6,542 nt of DNA, from NCBI GenBank assembly GCA_902494035.1, contig CABURV010000084.1:1-6542 (forward strand), given 5' to 3'. This document shows positions 1 to 6,384 of this stretch, piece after piece. Made by a program: the position numbers and the translations under genes. The stretch is from an uncultured Collinsella sp. (GTDB taxonomy: Bacteria; Actinomycetota; Coriobacteriia; Coriobacteriales; Coriobacteriaceae). Numbering within the stretch: the stretch's first letter is position 1; every line of letters starts with the position of its first letter. Under the pieces are notes generated by a model. That model saw nothing but the letters and a program-made list of their open reading frames with translations, was not told the DNA's origin and did no database searches.

Positions 1-2
1 CC

Positions 3-1802
3 GATGCACCCGTTCAGGATGCTACGACTTCCGAGGCCGCTCCCGCCGATGCCGAGCCCGCCGACGTCCGCCCCGGTCGCAGCCGTCGCACTGCTGCTAA
101 GCACACGTCCAAGGCTAAGGCTGCCAAGAAGGGTACGTCCGAGGATTCCGACGAGACGACCGCCGATGCATCGACTGATGCCGCCGAGCCCCAAGACGTC
201 GAACAGCCTGCGTCCGAGAAGCCCAAGCGCGGTCGTAAGAAGTCCGCTAAGGCCAAGGCCGCCGAGCAGCATGCCGAGGCCGAGCCGCAGGGCGATTCCA
301 ATGCCGAGGCCAGCGATGATGCTTCGGCTAACGAAGACGCCTCCGCAACCGATGGCGCCGCCCCCGTCGAGACCGAAGAGAGCGCTCGCCCCAACCGTCG
401 CCAGCACAAGCGCAACGACGAGCGTAATGACCGCAACGAGCGCAAGGACGACCGCAACAACGACCGCCGCAACCGCCAGCGCGATCGCAAGCAGCGCAAC
501 AAGGAGCGTAATGCCGCTCCCACCGAGCCCACGCTTTCGCGCGAGGAACTCGCGGCCATGAAGGTCGCCGAGCTGCGCGAGAAGGCCAAGGAGTTCGAGA
601 TCGAGACGACCGGCAAGAAGAAAGCCGAGCTCGTCGAGGAGATCTACACTACCGCCGCAAAGGCCGAGGGTTTCCGCGATATCAAGGGCATTCTGCAGAT
701 TCGCCCAGACAGCTCCGGCATCATCCACGCCCATGGCTACATGAAGTCCAACGACGACGCCTTCGTGCCCGCATACCTCATCCGTTCCGCGCGTCTGCGC
801 ACGGGCGATGTCATCGAGGGCTCGCTGCGTCCTTCGCGCGGCGGCGACAAGCGCGCCGGGCTCGCCAAAATCACGACCGTCAACGGTCTGGACCCCGAGC
901 AGATTCGCAACCGTCCCAAGTTCGGCGACCTCACCCCGGTCTATCCCAATGAGCCGCTGCGCATGGAGCACGGCAAGGACTCCATTACCGGTCGCGCCAT
1001 CGACATCGTGTCGCCGATCGGCAAGGGTCAGCGTGGCCTGATCGTGTCCCCGCCCAAGGCCGGCAAGACCACGATCCTCAAGAAGATTTGCCAATCTATC
1101 TCGATTAACAATCCCGAGGTGCACCTCATCTGTCTGCTCGTCGACGAGCGCCCCGAAGAGGTCACCGATATGCAGCGTTCCATCAAGGGCGAGGTCGTGG
1201 CGTCGACCTTCGATATGCCCGCCGACAACCACACTCGCGTGGCAGAGCTCGTCATCGAGCGCGCCAAGCGCATCGTGGAACTGGGCGGCGATGTTGTAGT
1301 TGTGCTCGACTCCATCACGCGTCTTGCCCGCGCCTACAACTTGGCGGCGCCCGCCTCGGGCCGCATCCTTTCGGGCGGCGTCGATTCGGCGGCCCTGTAT
1401 CCGCCCAAGCGCTTCCTGGGCGCAGCCCGTAATATCGAGAACGGTGGCTCGCTCACCATCCTGGCCTCTGCCCTCATCGATACCGGTTCCAAGATGGACG
1501 AGGTCATCTTTGAGGAGTTCAAGGGCACCGGCAACATGGAGCTTAAGCTCGACCGCGACCTGGCCGACCGCCGTATCTTCCCGGCTATCGACCCCGTTGC
1601 CTCCGGTACGCGTAACGAGGACCTGTTGGTCGACGAGCAGATGCGTCCGTTTGTCTTTGGCCTGCGTCGCATTCTTGCCGGCATGAACAACACCGAGCGC
1701 GCAGCCGCGTCGTTTATCAAGGGTCTTAAGGGCACCAACACCAACCAGGAGTTCCTGGTGCGTTCGGCCAAAAAACACAGCGACTACGAGCAGACGTTCT
1801 AG
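3..1802 (+). CDS. rho: Transcription termination factor Rho, 5'-truncated by the window edge
   Basis: Hexameric RNA-dependent ATPase/helicase that terminates transcription in the cytoplasm. 599 codons are visible with no stop back to the window edge, so the real start is upstream. Visible residues 1-178 are low-complexity: Ala/Glu/Asp/Ser-rich with Lys clusters, then an Arg/Asn-rich tract at 129-170. Next come a Rho N-terminal helical domain (about 179-215), a cold-shock-like RNA-binding domain (about 220-285) and the RecA-like ATPase core. Walker A reads PPKAGKT (Lys at visible residue 355) and Walker B reads VVVVLDSITR (Asp 436). The DERPEEV, SGGVDSAALYPPKRF and EEFKGTGNMELKLDR blocks match Rho. 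The core is full length, and the N-terminal extension is typical of actinobacterial Rho. The ATG at 558 has a GAGGA 11 bases upstream but lies inside the open frame and is probably internal. Very confident in identity. Confidence 0.97.
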   Translation, partial: DAPVQDATTSEAAPADAEPADVRPGRSRRTAAKHTSKAKAAKKGTSEDSDETTADASTDAAEPQDVEQPASEKPKRGRKKSAKAKAAEQHAEAEPQGDSNAEASDDASANEDASATDGAAPVETEESARPNRRQHKRNDERNDRNERKDDRNNDRRNRQRDRKQRNKERNAAPTEPTLSREELAAMKVAELREKAKEFEIETTGKKKAELVEEIYTTAAKAEGFRDIKGILQIRPDSSGIIHAHGYMKSNDDAFVPAYLIRSARLRTGDVIEGSLRPSRGGDKRAGLAKITTVNGLDPEQIRNRPKFGDLTPVYPNEPLRMEHGKDSITGRAIDIVSPIGKGQRGLIVSPPKAGKTTILKKICQSISINNPEVHLICLLVDERPEEVTDMQRSIKGEVVASTFDMPADNHTRVAELVIERAKRIVELGGDVVVVLDSITRLARAYNLAAPASGRILSGGVDSAALYPPKRFLGAARNIENGGSLTILASALIDTGSKMDEVIFEEFKGTGNMELKLDRDLADRRIFPAIDPVASGTRNEDLLVDEQMRPFVFGLRRILAGMNNTERAAASFIKGLKGTNTNQEFLVRSAKKHSDYEQTF

Positions 1803-1839
1803 GTTGTCATCCACACGCGGCGATAGTCATCAATGCAAT

Positions 1840-1870
1840 AAAGGGTCGGGGCTTTGAGCCTCGGCCCTTT
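1840..1870 (+). terminator. Intrinsic terminator of rho
   Basis: A 14-bp stem (1840-1853 with 1857-1870) has a three-base loop (1854-1856). It contains two G-U wobbles and no mismatch. It begins 38 bases after the rho stop, and the right arm ends in a short T run followed by C. The run is short, so termination may be incomplete. Seen directly; function inferred from position. Confidence 0.8.
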
Positions 1871-1950
1871 TCCATATCGCCGCTCCGCGCTTATTTTTGA
1901 CCATAAGACTGGCAAGCAGCAGGTTTCCCGTTTCAATCCGACATCGTCGC

Positions 1951-1979
1951 TTGCAATCGACAGGGCGGTTTCGCATAAT
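1951..1979 (+). promoter_or_regulatory. Sigma-70-type promoter for the membrane-protein operon
   Basis: A -35 element TTGCAA (1951-1956), a 17-base spacer and a -10 element CATAAT (1974-1979) predict a start near 1986. That leaves a leader of about 130 bases before the ATG at 2116. It closely resembles the tRNA-His promoter in this window (TTGCAT, 17 bases, AATAAT). It sits downstream of the rho terminator, which suggests independent transcription. The 80 bases before it (1871-1950) show nothing I recognise. Confidence 0.6.
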
Positions 1980-1992
1980 AGCTTTTAAGCTT

Positions 1993-2067
1993 CGCGACGG
2001 AAAACGCAGATGAAACGAACCATATACCGTTGCTTTGGGGCACAGCCCCGCTTCATCTTCTCTCGCG
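1993..2067 (+). promoter_or_regulatory. Foldable 5' leader of the membrane-protein operon
   Basis: Three nested pairings lie in the predicted leader. They are CGCGA with TCGCG (1993-1997/2063-2067), AGATGAA with TTCATCT (2008-2014/2052-2058), and GGGGC with GCCCC around an ACA loop (2037-2041/2045-2049). The internal loops are large and asymmetric. I recognise no riboswitch family. The fold may be fortuitous, because short pairings arise easily in GC-rich DNA. Confidence 0.3.
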
Positions 2068-2078
2068 CAGCCAACTAA
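2010..2078 (+). CDS. Possible 22-residue leader peptide
   Basis: A short ORF starts at ATG 2010, inside the middle stem of the putative leader fold, and stops with TAA at 2076-2078, 37 bases before the next gene. The product would be basic (one Lys, four Arg) and begins MKRTIYRCFG. The upstream GGAA at 1999-2002 is a weak ribosome-binding site. It shows no run of one amino acid that would suggest classical attenuation. It could be chance. Confidence 0.15.
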   Translation: MKRTIYRCFGAQPRFIFSRAAN

Positions 2079-2115
2079 ATGATGCGATTTGGGTGCTGGA
2101 AGATGGGGAGAGCTC

Positions 2116-3516
2116 ATGGCTTCTTCTGATGCAACACAACGAGCAGTCCTTGCCGGACTTTCGTGCGGGATCGGCCTTGCCGCTCCCGTGGTTATGTATG
2201 CCGCGACGCTGCCGTTTTCGTCGGTGAACGAGACGGTCGTGGCGGGTGCGGTTCCCTTCGCCGTGGGCGCGGTGGCGGGCGTGGGTATCTATGCCGCCTC
2301 GCTGGGTATCTCCGAGTATCGTGCGCAGCGTGAAGAGCGTCTGTTCCAGCCCGATGCCATGGGCGGTGCCGCCAATCTCAATCAGCATCAAAGCGAGTTC
2401 AAGACCGCCTCGATTCCAGCTCAGCAGCAGGATGCGACTCCTTACGCTGCTGCTTCTGCTTCTCAGGCTCAGGCGGAGCAGTCTACCTCGGCATTCCTTT
2501 CCGGCCTGACTGGTGCGTTCCAGCGCCGTCATGCCGATGATGGTGTCCCTACCATCGCTCGAGCCGCAGATGCTATGGACGAGGACGAGGCTTGGTCCAT
2601 GATCGACAGCATGCTCGACGACGATTCGCCGGTGAGCTGCGACCCTGCACACTCGCGCGACGTCTATCAAGTCGCCATCGACGAGCTCACCAACGGCGGG
2701 CAGACCGGCTCCTTCAATCGCGACGACATCGCCGCCGCGGCGCGTGCCGTATCGGGCTCCCAGGCCGCCCCTGCGGGCAGCACGGCGGCATTCGTGGCAC
2801 TCGTTGCCAACGCGGCATCCAATAACGCCTACAGCGCTACCTCGGCGGACGCGAACGCTTCTGCCGACAATTCGTACGTTGATGAAGCCATGACCGCGGA
2901 CGAGGAGGCCGTTGCCGCCCGCCGTGCCGCCGAAAGCTCGCTTTGGGGCGCTCCTGCCCAGCAGCAGGCGGCTGAGGCTGCGCCGTACAACGCAAACCTC
3001 GCCAGCATGCCTATCATCTCCGGTGCTGCGGACATCGATCTCGATGACCTCGATGAGCCTGCAGCCATCACCGCATCTATTGAAGCCCAAGATCGCATCG
3101 ACACCGGCGACCTTCCGGACGCCTCGCTCGAGGTTGATGTCCCCATGGCCGATTACTCGGGCCACGAGGACATGTGGGCCGCCGCCACCGCGATTCTGGA
3201 TGAGATTGACGAGCCCGCTCCTGTTGCAGCCCCCGCTCCCGTCGCTGCCCCTCAGCCTGCTGCCCCCGCCTATGTCGGCCGTCACAGCGCTGTGTTCCCC
3301 GAGGATACCGCCCGTATCTCACGCGAGAGCATCGAGCGGGCCGAGGCTATTGCCGCCGGCATTATGGAAAATCGTCGTCACGAGCGCGTTAATCAGATCC
3401 TCGAGGAAGAGATCGAGCGCCTGCAGTCCTCTACCGCCAAGCGTACGGGCCGTGCCTATCTGAGCGTTATCGAGGGCGGTACCGCCAGCTTCGCGCCGCT
3501 CCGCGCGGAGGCATAA
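2116..3516 (+). CDS. Unrecognised membrane-anchored acidic Ala/Pro-rich protein
   Basis: I do not recognise this 466-residue protein. Two hydrophobic segments (about residues 10-32 and 41-63) form an N-terminal hairpin. The charged SEYRAQREER stretch right after the second segment predicts, by the positive-inside rule, that both ends are cytoplasmic. Residues 80-390 look disordered: Ala, Gln, Ser and Pro with strongly acidic patches at 155-170, 306-315 and 360-367. A Pro/Ala linker (368-385) precedes a charged helix with coiled-coil character (about 398-438) and a short tail containing RAYLSVIEGG (446-455). The acidic-Trp motif occurs twice (157-169 and 351-363). The start is ATG 2116, with GGGGAG five bases upstream (2105-2110); an in-frame TTG at 2089 has no such site. 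A vanZ-like gene follows after seven bases, so the two are probably co-transcribed. A scaffold or adaptor role at the membrane is only a guess. Confidence 0.85.
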   Translation: MASSDATQRAVLAGLSCGIGLAAPVVMYAATLPFSSVNETVVAGAVPFAVGAVAGVGIYAASLGISEYRAQREERLFQPDAMGGAANLNQHQSEFKTASIPAQQQDATPYAAASASQAQAEQSTSAFLSGLTGAFQRRHADDGVPTIARAADAMDEDEAWSMIDSMLDDDSPVSCDPAHSRDVYQVAIDELTNGGQTGSFNRDDIAAAARAVSGSQAAPAGSTAAFVALVANAASNNAYSATSADANASADNSYVDEAMTADEEAVAARRAAESSLWGAPAQQQAAEAAPYNANLASMPIISGAADIDLDDLDEPAAITASIEAQDRIDTGDLPDASLEVDVPMADYSGHEDMWAAATAILDEIDEPAPVAAPAPVAAPQPAAPAYVGRHSAVFPEDTARISRESIERAEAIAAGIMENRRHERVNQILEEEIERLQSSTAKRTGRAYLSVIEGGTASFAPLRAEA

Positions 3517-3523
3517 CTTCTGC

Positions 3524-3973
3524 ATGGTTAAGATCAATCGAAAATGGGCGGTCGTGACCTGCCTGATGGCGCTCTTGATCTGGGGCAATTCGCTGGTTCC
3601 CGGCTCGGGGTCGGGCTCGCTGAGCCTAACGGTCATGGAAACTATCCGCGGTTTCCTGCACGGCGTGGGACTTCCATATGAATGGGTGACCAACTTTGTT
3701 GTTCGCAAGTGCGCGCATTTTACCGAGTATATGGTGCTCGGCATCCTGGCAACGCACGCCTTTGATTTTGAGGGCCGGCGCACCTTTGACGTGCTGCTGC
3801 CCACGGCGGTGTTCCTGCTGCTGATTCCCTCGATCGACGAGACGATTCAGCTCTTTGTGCCGGGACGCGCCGGCATGATTACCGATGTGATGATCGACTG
3901 CTGTGGAGCGGCAACGGGCGTTGTGCTCCGATATCTCTTACGGTCGCTGATGTGCGCCAAAAAGGCCGCCTAG
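3524..3973 (+). CDS. VanZ-family small membrane protein
   Basis: A 149-residue integral membrane protein with about four hydrophobic segments (roughly 7-25, 62-80, 87-105 and 120-142). The VanZ-family signatures are visible: RKCAHFTEYMVLG (Lys62, His65, Glu68, Tyr69) and, from residue 105, DETIQLFVPGRAG followed by Asp121 and Asp125. The family is named after the teicoplanin-resistance accessory gene of the VanA cluster. Most members lie outside resistance clusters and have no defined reaction. No van ligase or dehydrogenase is nearby, so I would not call it a resistance gene. The start is ATG 3524; its likely ribosome-binding site GGAGG (3507-3511) lies inside the previous gene, 12 bases upstream, which is long. 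Close spacing suggests translational coupling. The last codons and stop are part of the terminator stem. Confidence 0.9.
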   Translation: MVKINRKWAVVTCLMALLIWGNSLVPGSGSGSLSLTVMETIRGFLHGVGLPYEWVTNFVVRKCAHFTEYMVLGILATHAFDFEGRRTFDVLLPTAVFLLLIPSIDETIQLFVPGRAGMITDVMIDCCGAATGVVLRYLLRSLMCAKKAA

Positions 3974-4004
3974 GACGTATTGTTTGGTCCTAGGCGGCCT
4001 TTTT
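3959..4004 (+). terminator. Strong intrinsic terminator, probably bidirectional, overlapping the vanZ-like stop codon
   Basis: A perfect 18-bp inverted repeat (3959-3976 with 3987-4004) has a 10-base loop. The GC-rich core is flanked by five A on the left and six T on the right. The TAG at 3971-3973 lies in the left arm. On the minus strand the same hairpin ends in a T run, so it can also end the convergent kinase transcript, whose stop is 84 bases away. The gap 4005-4087 shows no other clear terminator. Confidence 0.92.
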
Positions 4005-4087
4005 TATTTGAGGGCTTATATGAGGCGTGGTGGCGTCGTTCCGTAGGTCGGATTTGCCGGGCGCGCCACGCCCTGTGGGTGCGTCTG

Positions 4088-4978
4088 CTACTGAAGCGCC
4101 TGTGCGCCCAGGGCCAGGCAACCCATGATGCCCTGCTTGCCCTCGAGGCTGTTGTTGACGATGTAGTTATCGATGTCGTTGACCTCGGGCGTGACGATAT
4201 AGCCGTTGAGCATTTCGGCGCACTTCTTGCGCGCGAGCGGCACGATGGGGGTGTGGTCGGCCACGCCTCCGCCGATGATGATCTTTTGCGGCGCGTAGCA
4301 CAGCGTGTAGGTCATGAGCGCCTGTGCCAGATAGCCGGCGAGCAGGTCCATGGCCTCCGGGTCATCGGCCATGTCTCCGGCGCTCTTGCCATCCCAGCGC
4401 TTTTTAACGCCGGGGCCGGCAATGAGGCCCTCGAGACAGTTGTCGTGGAAGGGGCAGGCGCTATGCTCGCCGATGGTGTCGCGCGGGTCGCGCGTGACCA
4501 GGATGTGGCCGGCTTCGGGATGCATCATGCCGTGCACGAGCTTACCGCCCGAGAGCACGCCGGCGCCCACGCCGGTGCCGATGGTCAGATACACCACGTC
4601 AGTGAGGCCCTGGGCGCAACCAAAGGTGACCTCGCCCAAGCAGGCGACGTTGACGTCGGTGTCGTAGCCGCAGGGAATATTGAGCTCGTTTTGGATAGTG
4701 CCTAGCAGGTCAAAGTAACGCCATGCCGTTTTGGGCGTCTCCAAGATCTTGCCGTATTGGGGCGAAGCGGGGTTGACTGCGGTGGGGCCAAAGGCGCCGA
4801 TGCCCAGCGCGGCGATGCCCTTGTCGGCAAACCACGCGTTGACGGCCTCAACGGTCTCCTGTGGGGTCGTGGTCGCGATCTGCTCACGCTCCAGGACCGT
4901 GCCGTCCGCATAGCCCGTGGCGCAGACCATCTTGGTGCCGCCGGCCTCGAGCGCTCCGATAAGCTGCTGCTCTGCCAT
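4088..4978 (-). CDS. ROK-family sugar kinase, probable fructokinase
   Basis: A 296-residue cytoplasmic kinase, the usual ROK length, predicted to phosphorylate a hexose with ATP. The N-terminal EAGGTK (11-16) is the phosphate-binding loop. TDVN carries the likely catalytic base Asp108. YLTIGTGVGAGVLSGGKLVHG (130-150) through HPEAGH (153-158) matches the ROK signature. The zinc site is His158, Cys175, His178 and Cys181 (CPFHDNC). IIIGGGV (233-239) is the second nucleotide-binding motif. From memory the wording is closest to the Bacillus fructokinase-like ROK proteins (GmuE/YdhR type), which favours fructose, but mannose or another hexose cannot be excluded. The start has AGAGGA about five bases upstream. 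The gene appears to be its own transcription unit, with a promoter at 5017-5044 and a terminator shared with the convergent operon. No transporter or hydrolase gene is adjacent in the window to fix the substrate. Confidence 0.9.
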   Translation of the reverse strand: MAEQQLIGALEAGGTKMVCATGYADGTVLEREQIATTTPQETVEAVNAWFADKGIAALGIGAFGPTAVNPASPQYGKILETPKTAWRYFDLLGTIQNELNIPCGYDTDVNVACLGEVTFGCAQGLTDVVYLTIGTGVGAGVLSGGKLVHGMMHPEAGHILVTRDPRDTIGEHSACPFHDNCLEGLIAGPGVKKRWDGKSAGDMADDPEAMDLLAGYLAQALMTYTLCYAPQKIIIGGGVADHTPIVPLARKKCAEMLNGYIVTPEVNDIDNYIVNNSLEGKQGIMGCLALGAQALQ

Positions 4979-5016
4979 AGTATTCCTCTCTTTGGGACGA
5001 GTTGCTCCGTGACTAA

Positions 5017-5044
5017 AGTATAGAGCTCTAAGCCATTTAAGAAA
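5017..5044 (-). promoter_or_regulatory. Putative promoter of the ROK kinase gene
   Basis: On the minus strand the -10 element TATACT (5017-5022) is good. The -35 element TTTCTT (5039-5044), 16 bases upstream, is weak. The predicted start is near 5010, giving a leader of about 30 bases. The weak -35 overlaps a palindrome-centred sequence (5039-5053) resembling a LacI-family operator, which would fit sugar-responsive control. The operator is speculative. Confidence 0.45.
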
Positions 5045-5053
5045 GCGCTATAG

Positions 5054-5094
5054 AAAGAAGCCTCGCAACGCGGCGGGCGGTGCGGGGCTTCTTT
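5054..5094 (-). terminator. Probable terminator of the aminotransferase gene
   Basis: A 14-base inverted repeat (5054-5067 with 5081-5094) has a 13-base GC-rich loop and starts 26 bases past the aminotransferase stop. Read on the minus strand it has one C-A mismatch in the stem and a short, interrupted T run, so it may be moderate in strength. It ends ten bases before the kinase -35 element, separating the two genes into different transcripts. Confidence 0.65.
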
Positions 5095-5119
5095 GGTTGC
5101 TTTAGTTGCCGGGCCGTCC

Positions 5120-6301
5120 TTACCCGCGCGGCTTGATTTTATCACGTAGCGACTTGAGGTTCTCCAGCGCCGCGTTAAGCGTCTCGTCTCGCTTGGCAAA
5201 GTGGAAACGAATCAGATGGTTGACGGGCTCGCGGAAGAAACTCGAGCCGGGCACGGCGCCCACGCCTACCTTAGACGCGAGGTCCTCGCAGAATTCGAGG
5301 TCGCTGTCATAGCCAAACTCAGAGATGTCCATCATGACGTAGTAGGCGCCCTGCGGCACGTTATGCTCAAGACCGATGTTGTCGAGTCCCTGGCAGAACA
5401 GGTCGCGTTTGGCGGTGTAGAGGTCGAGGACCTCATCGTAATAGTTGTCGTCGAAGTTGAGGGCGGTGACAACGGCTTCCTGCAGGGGAGCGGCGGCACC
5501 TACGGTGAGGAAGTCGTGGACCTTCTTGATGCGTTCAGTGATCTGGGCCGGGGCAATGGTGTAGCCCAGGCGCCAGCCAGTAATGGAGTACGTCTTAGAC
5601 AGCGAGCTGCAGCTGATGGTTCGCTCGAACATGCCAGGCAACGTGGCCGTATAGACGTGCTCGTGGGGCGCGTAGACGATGTGCTCGTAGACCTCGTCGG
5701 TGATGCAGTAGGCGTCGTACTTTTTGCAGAGGTCGGCGATAAAGGTGAGCTCATCGCGGGTAAAGACCTTGCCACAGGGGTTGGAAGGGTTGCACAGGAC
5801 GATGACCTTGGGGTCGTTGTCGCGGAAGGCCGCCTCGAGTGTCTCGCGGTCAAAGTCGAATGTGGGCGGGTTGAGCGGCACGTAGATGGGCTCGGCACCC
5901 GAAAGGATCGTGTCGGCGCCGTAGTTCTCGTAGAACGGCGAGAAGATGACGACCTTGTCGCCGGGGTTGGTGACCGTCATCATGGCGGCCATCATGGCCT
6001 CGGTGGAGCCGCAGGTGACTACGATATTCTCGTTGGGGTTCACCGGCATGCCCATAAAGTGCTCCTGTTTGGCGGCGAGCGCCTCGCGCATGGCCTGGGA
6101 GCCCCAGGTGATGGAGTACTGGTGGTAAAGCGGCTTGGGGTCGGTGGCGATGGTGCTGAGGCTATCGAGCAGCTGCGCCGGGGGATCGAAGTCGGGGAAG
6201 CCCTGCGAGAGATTGACAGCGCCGTACTTATTGGAGATGCGTGTCATGCGGCGGATGACGGAATCGGTAAACGTTGCCGTGCGATTGGAGAGTTCTTTCA
6301 T
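5120..6301 (-). CDS. Fold-type I PLP-dependent aminotransferase (class I/II)
   Basis: A 393-residue cytoplasmic enzyme predicted to transfer an amino group to a 2-oxo acid through pyridoxal phosphate. The early block NLSQGFPDFDPP (30-41) and the QYSITWG stretch are typical of the aspartate/kynurenine/methionine aminotransferase branch. Cofactor residues are clear: Tyr124, Asn174 in NPSNPCG, Asp202 and Tyr205 in TDEVY, Lys236 in SLSKTYSITGWRLGY (the Schiff-base lysine) and Arg244. Arg365 in LIRFHF should bind the substrate carboxylate. The family is certain but the substrate is not; aspartate, methionine, kynurenine and aromatic amino acids are all possible. I chose ATG at 6301 because AAAGGA lies five bases upstream (6307-6312). 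An in-frame ATG at 6319 would add six residues but has no well-placed site. The gene is divergent from tRNA-His. I found no convincing -10 for its promoter. Confidence 0.92.
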   Translation of the reverse strand: MKELSNRTATFTDSVIRRMTRISNKYGAVNLSQGFPDFDPPAQLLDSLSTIATDPKPLYHQYSITWGSQAMREALAAKQEHFMGMPVNPNENIVVTCGSTEAMMAAMMTVTNPGDKVVIFSPFYENYGADTILSGAEPIYVPLNPPTFDFDRETLEAAFRDNDPKVIVLCNPSNPCGKVFTRDELTFIADLCKKYDAYCITDEVYEHIVYAPHEHVYTATLPGMFERTISCSSLSKTYSITGWRLGYTIAPAQITERIKKVHDFLTVGAAAPLQEAVVTALNFDDNYYDEVLDLYTAKRDLFCQGLDNIGLEHNVPQGAYYVMMDISEFGYDSDLEFCEDLASKVGVGAVPGSSFFREPVNHLIRFHFAKRDETLNAALENLKSLRDKIKPRG

Positions 6302-6384
6302 GCTTGTCCTTTCGAACATCGGGGTGGGGCAAGTTTACTCCTATGAAACCGGTGGGATTTGCTCGAAATGGATCCGAAAAACTC

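Noticed and set aside
14..616. Long minus-strand open frame (Ser/Ala/Arg-rich) opposite the Rho N-terminal arm
   Set aside because: It mirrors the low-complexity coding of rho on the other strand; no ribosome-binding site or recognisable domain.
558..1802. Rho starting at the ATG at 558
   Set aside because: The frame continues open and Rho-like to the window edge, with a typical N-terminal extension; the ATG is internal to the N-terminal helical domain, although a GAGGA lies 11 bases before it.
1897..1902. TTGACC as a -35 element in the rho downstream gap
   Set aside because: No acceptable -10 lies 16-18 bases downstream.
2089..2115. TTG start nine codons upstream of the membrane-protein ATG
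   Set aside because: The ATG at 2116 has an ideal ribosome-binding site, and that site lies inside the extension.
2053..3285. 410-codon open frame on the minus strand
   Set aside because: Antisense to the membrane-anchored protein; Gly/Arg-rich translation typical of a GC-rich shadow, with no domain.
3524..3973. Glycopeptide-resistance gene call for the VanZ-like protein
   Set aside because: No van ligase, dehydrogenase, dipeptidase or two-component regulator gene is nearby; the family is mostly of unknown function.
4024..4072. GGCGTGG/CCACGCC inverted repeat after the kinase stop
   Set aside because: Only 7 bp with a 35-base loop and no T run on either strand; the perfect hairpin at 3959-4004 is a better terminator.
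3980..4705. 241-codon plus-strand open frame
   Set aside because: Antisense to the ROK kinase and starts inside the terminator hairpin; no domain.
6302..6319. Aminotransferase start at the upstream ATG (6319)
   Set aside because: Its nearest AGGAG is 18 bases away, whereas the ATG at 6301 has AAAGGA at five bases.
5201..6346. 381-codon plus-strand open frame, Val/Gly/Asp-rich
   Set aside because: Antisense shadow of the aminotransferase, whose catalytic motifs are all on the minus strand.
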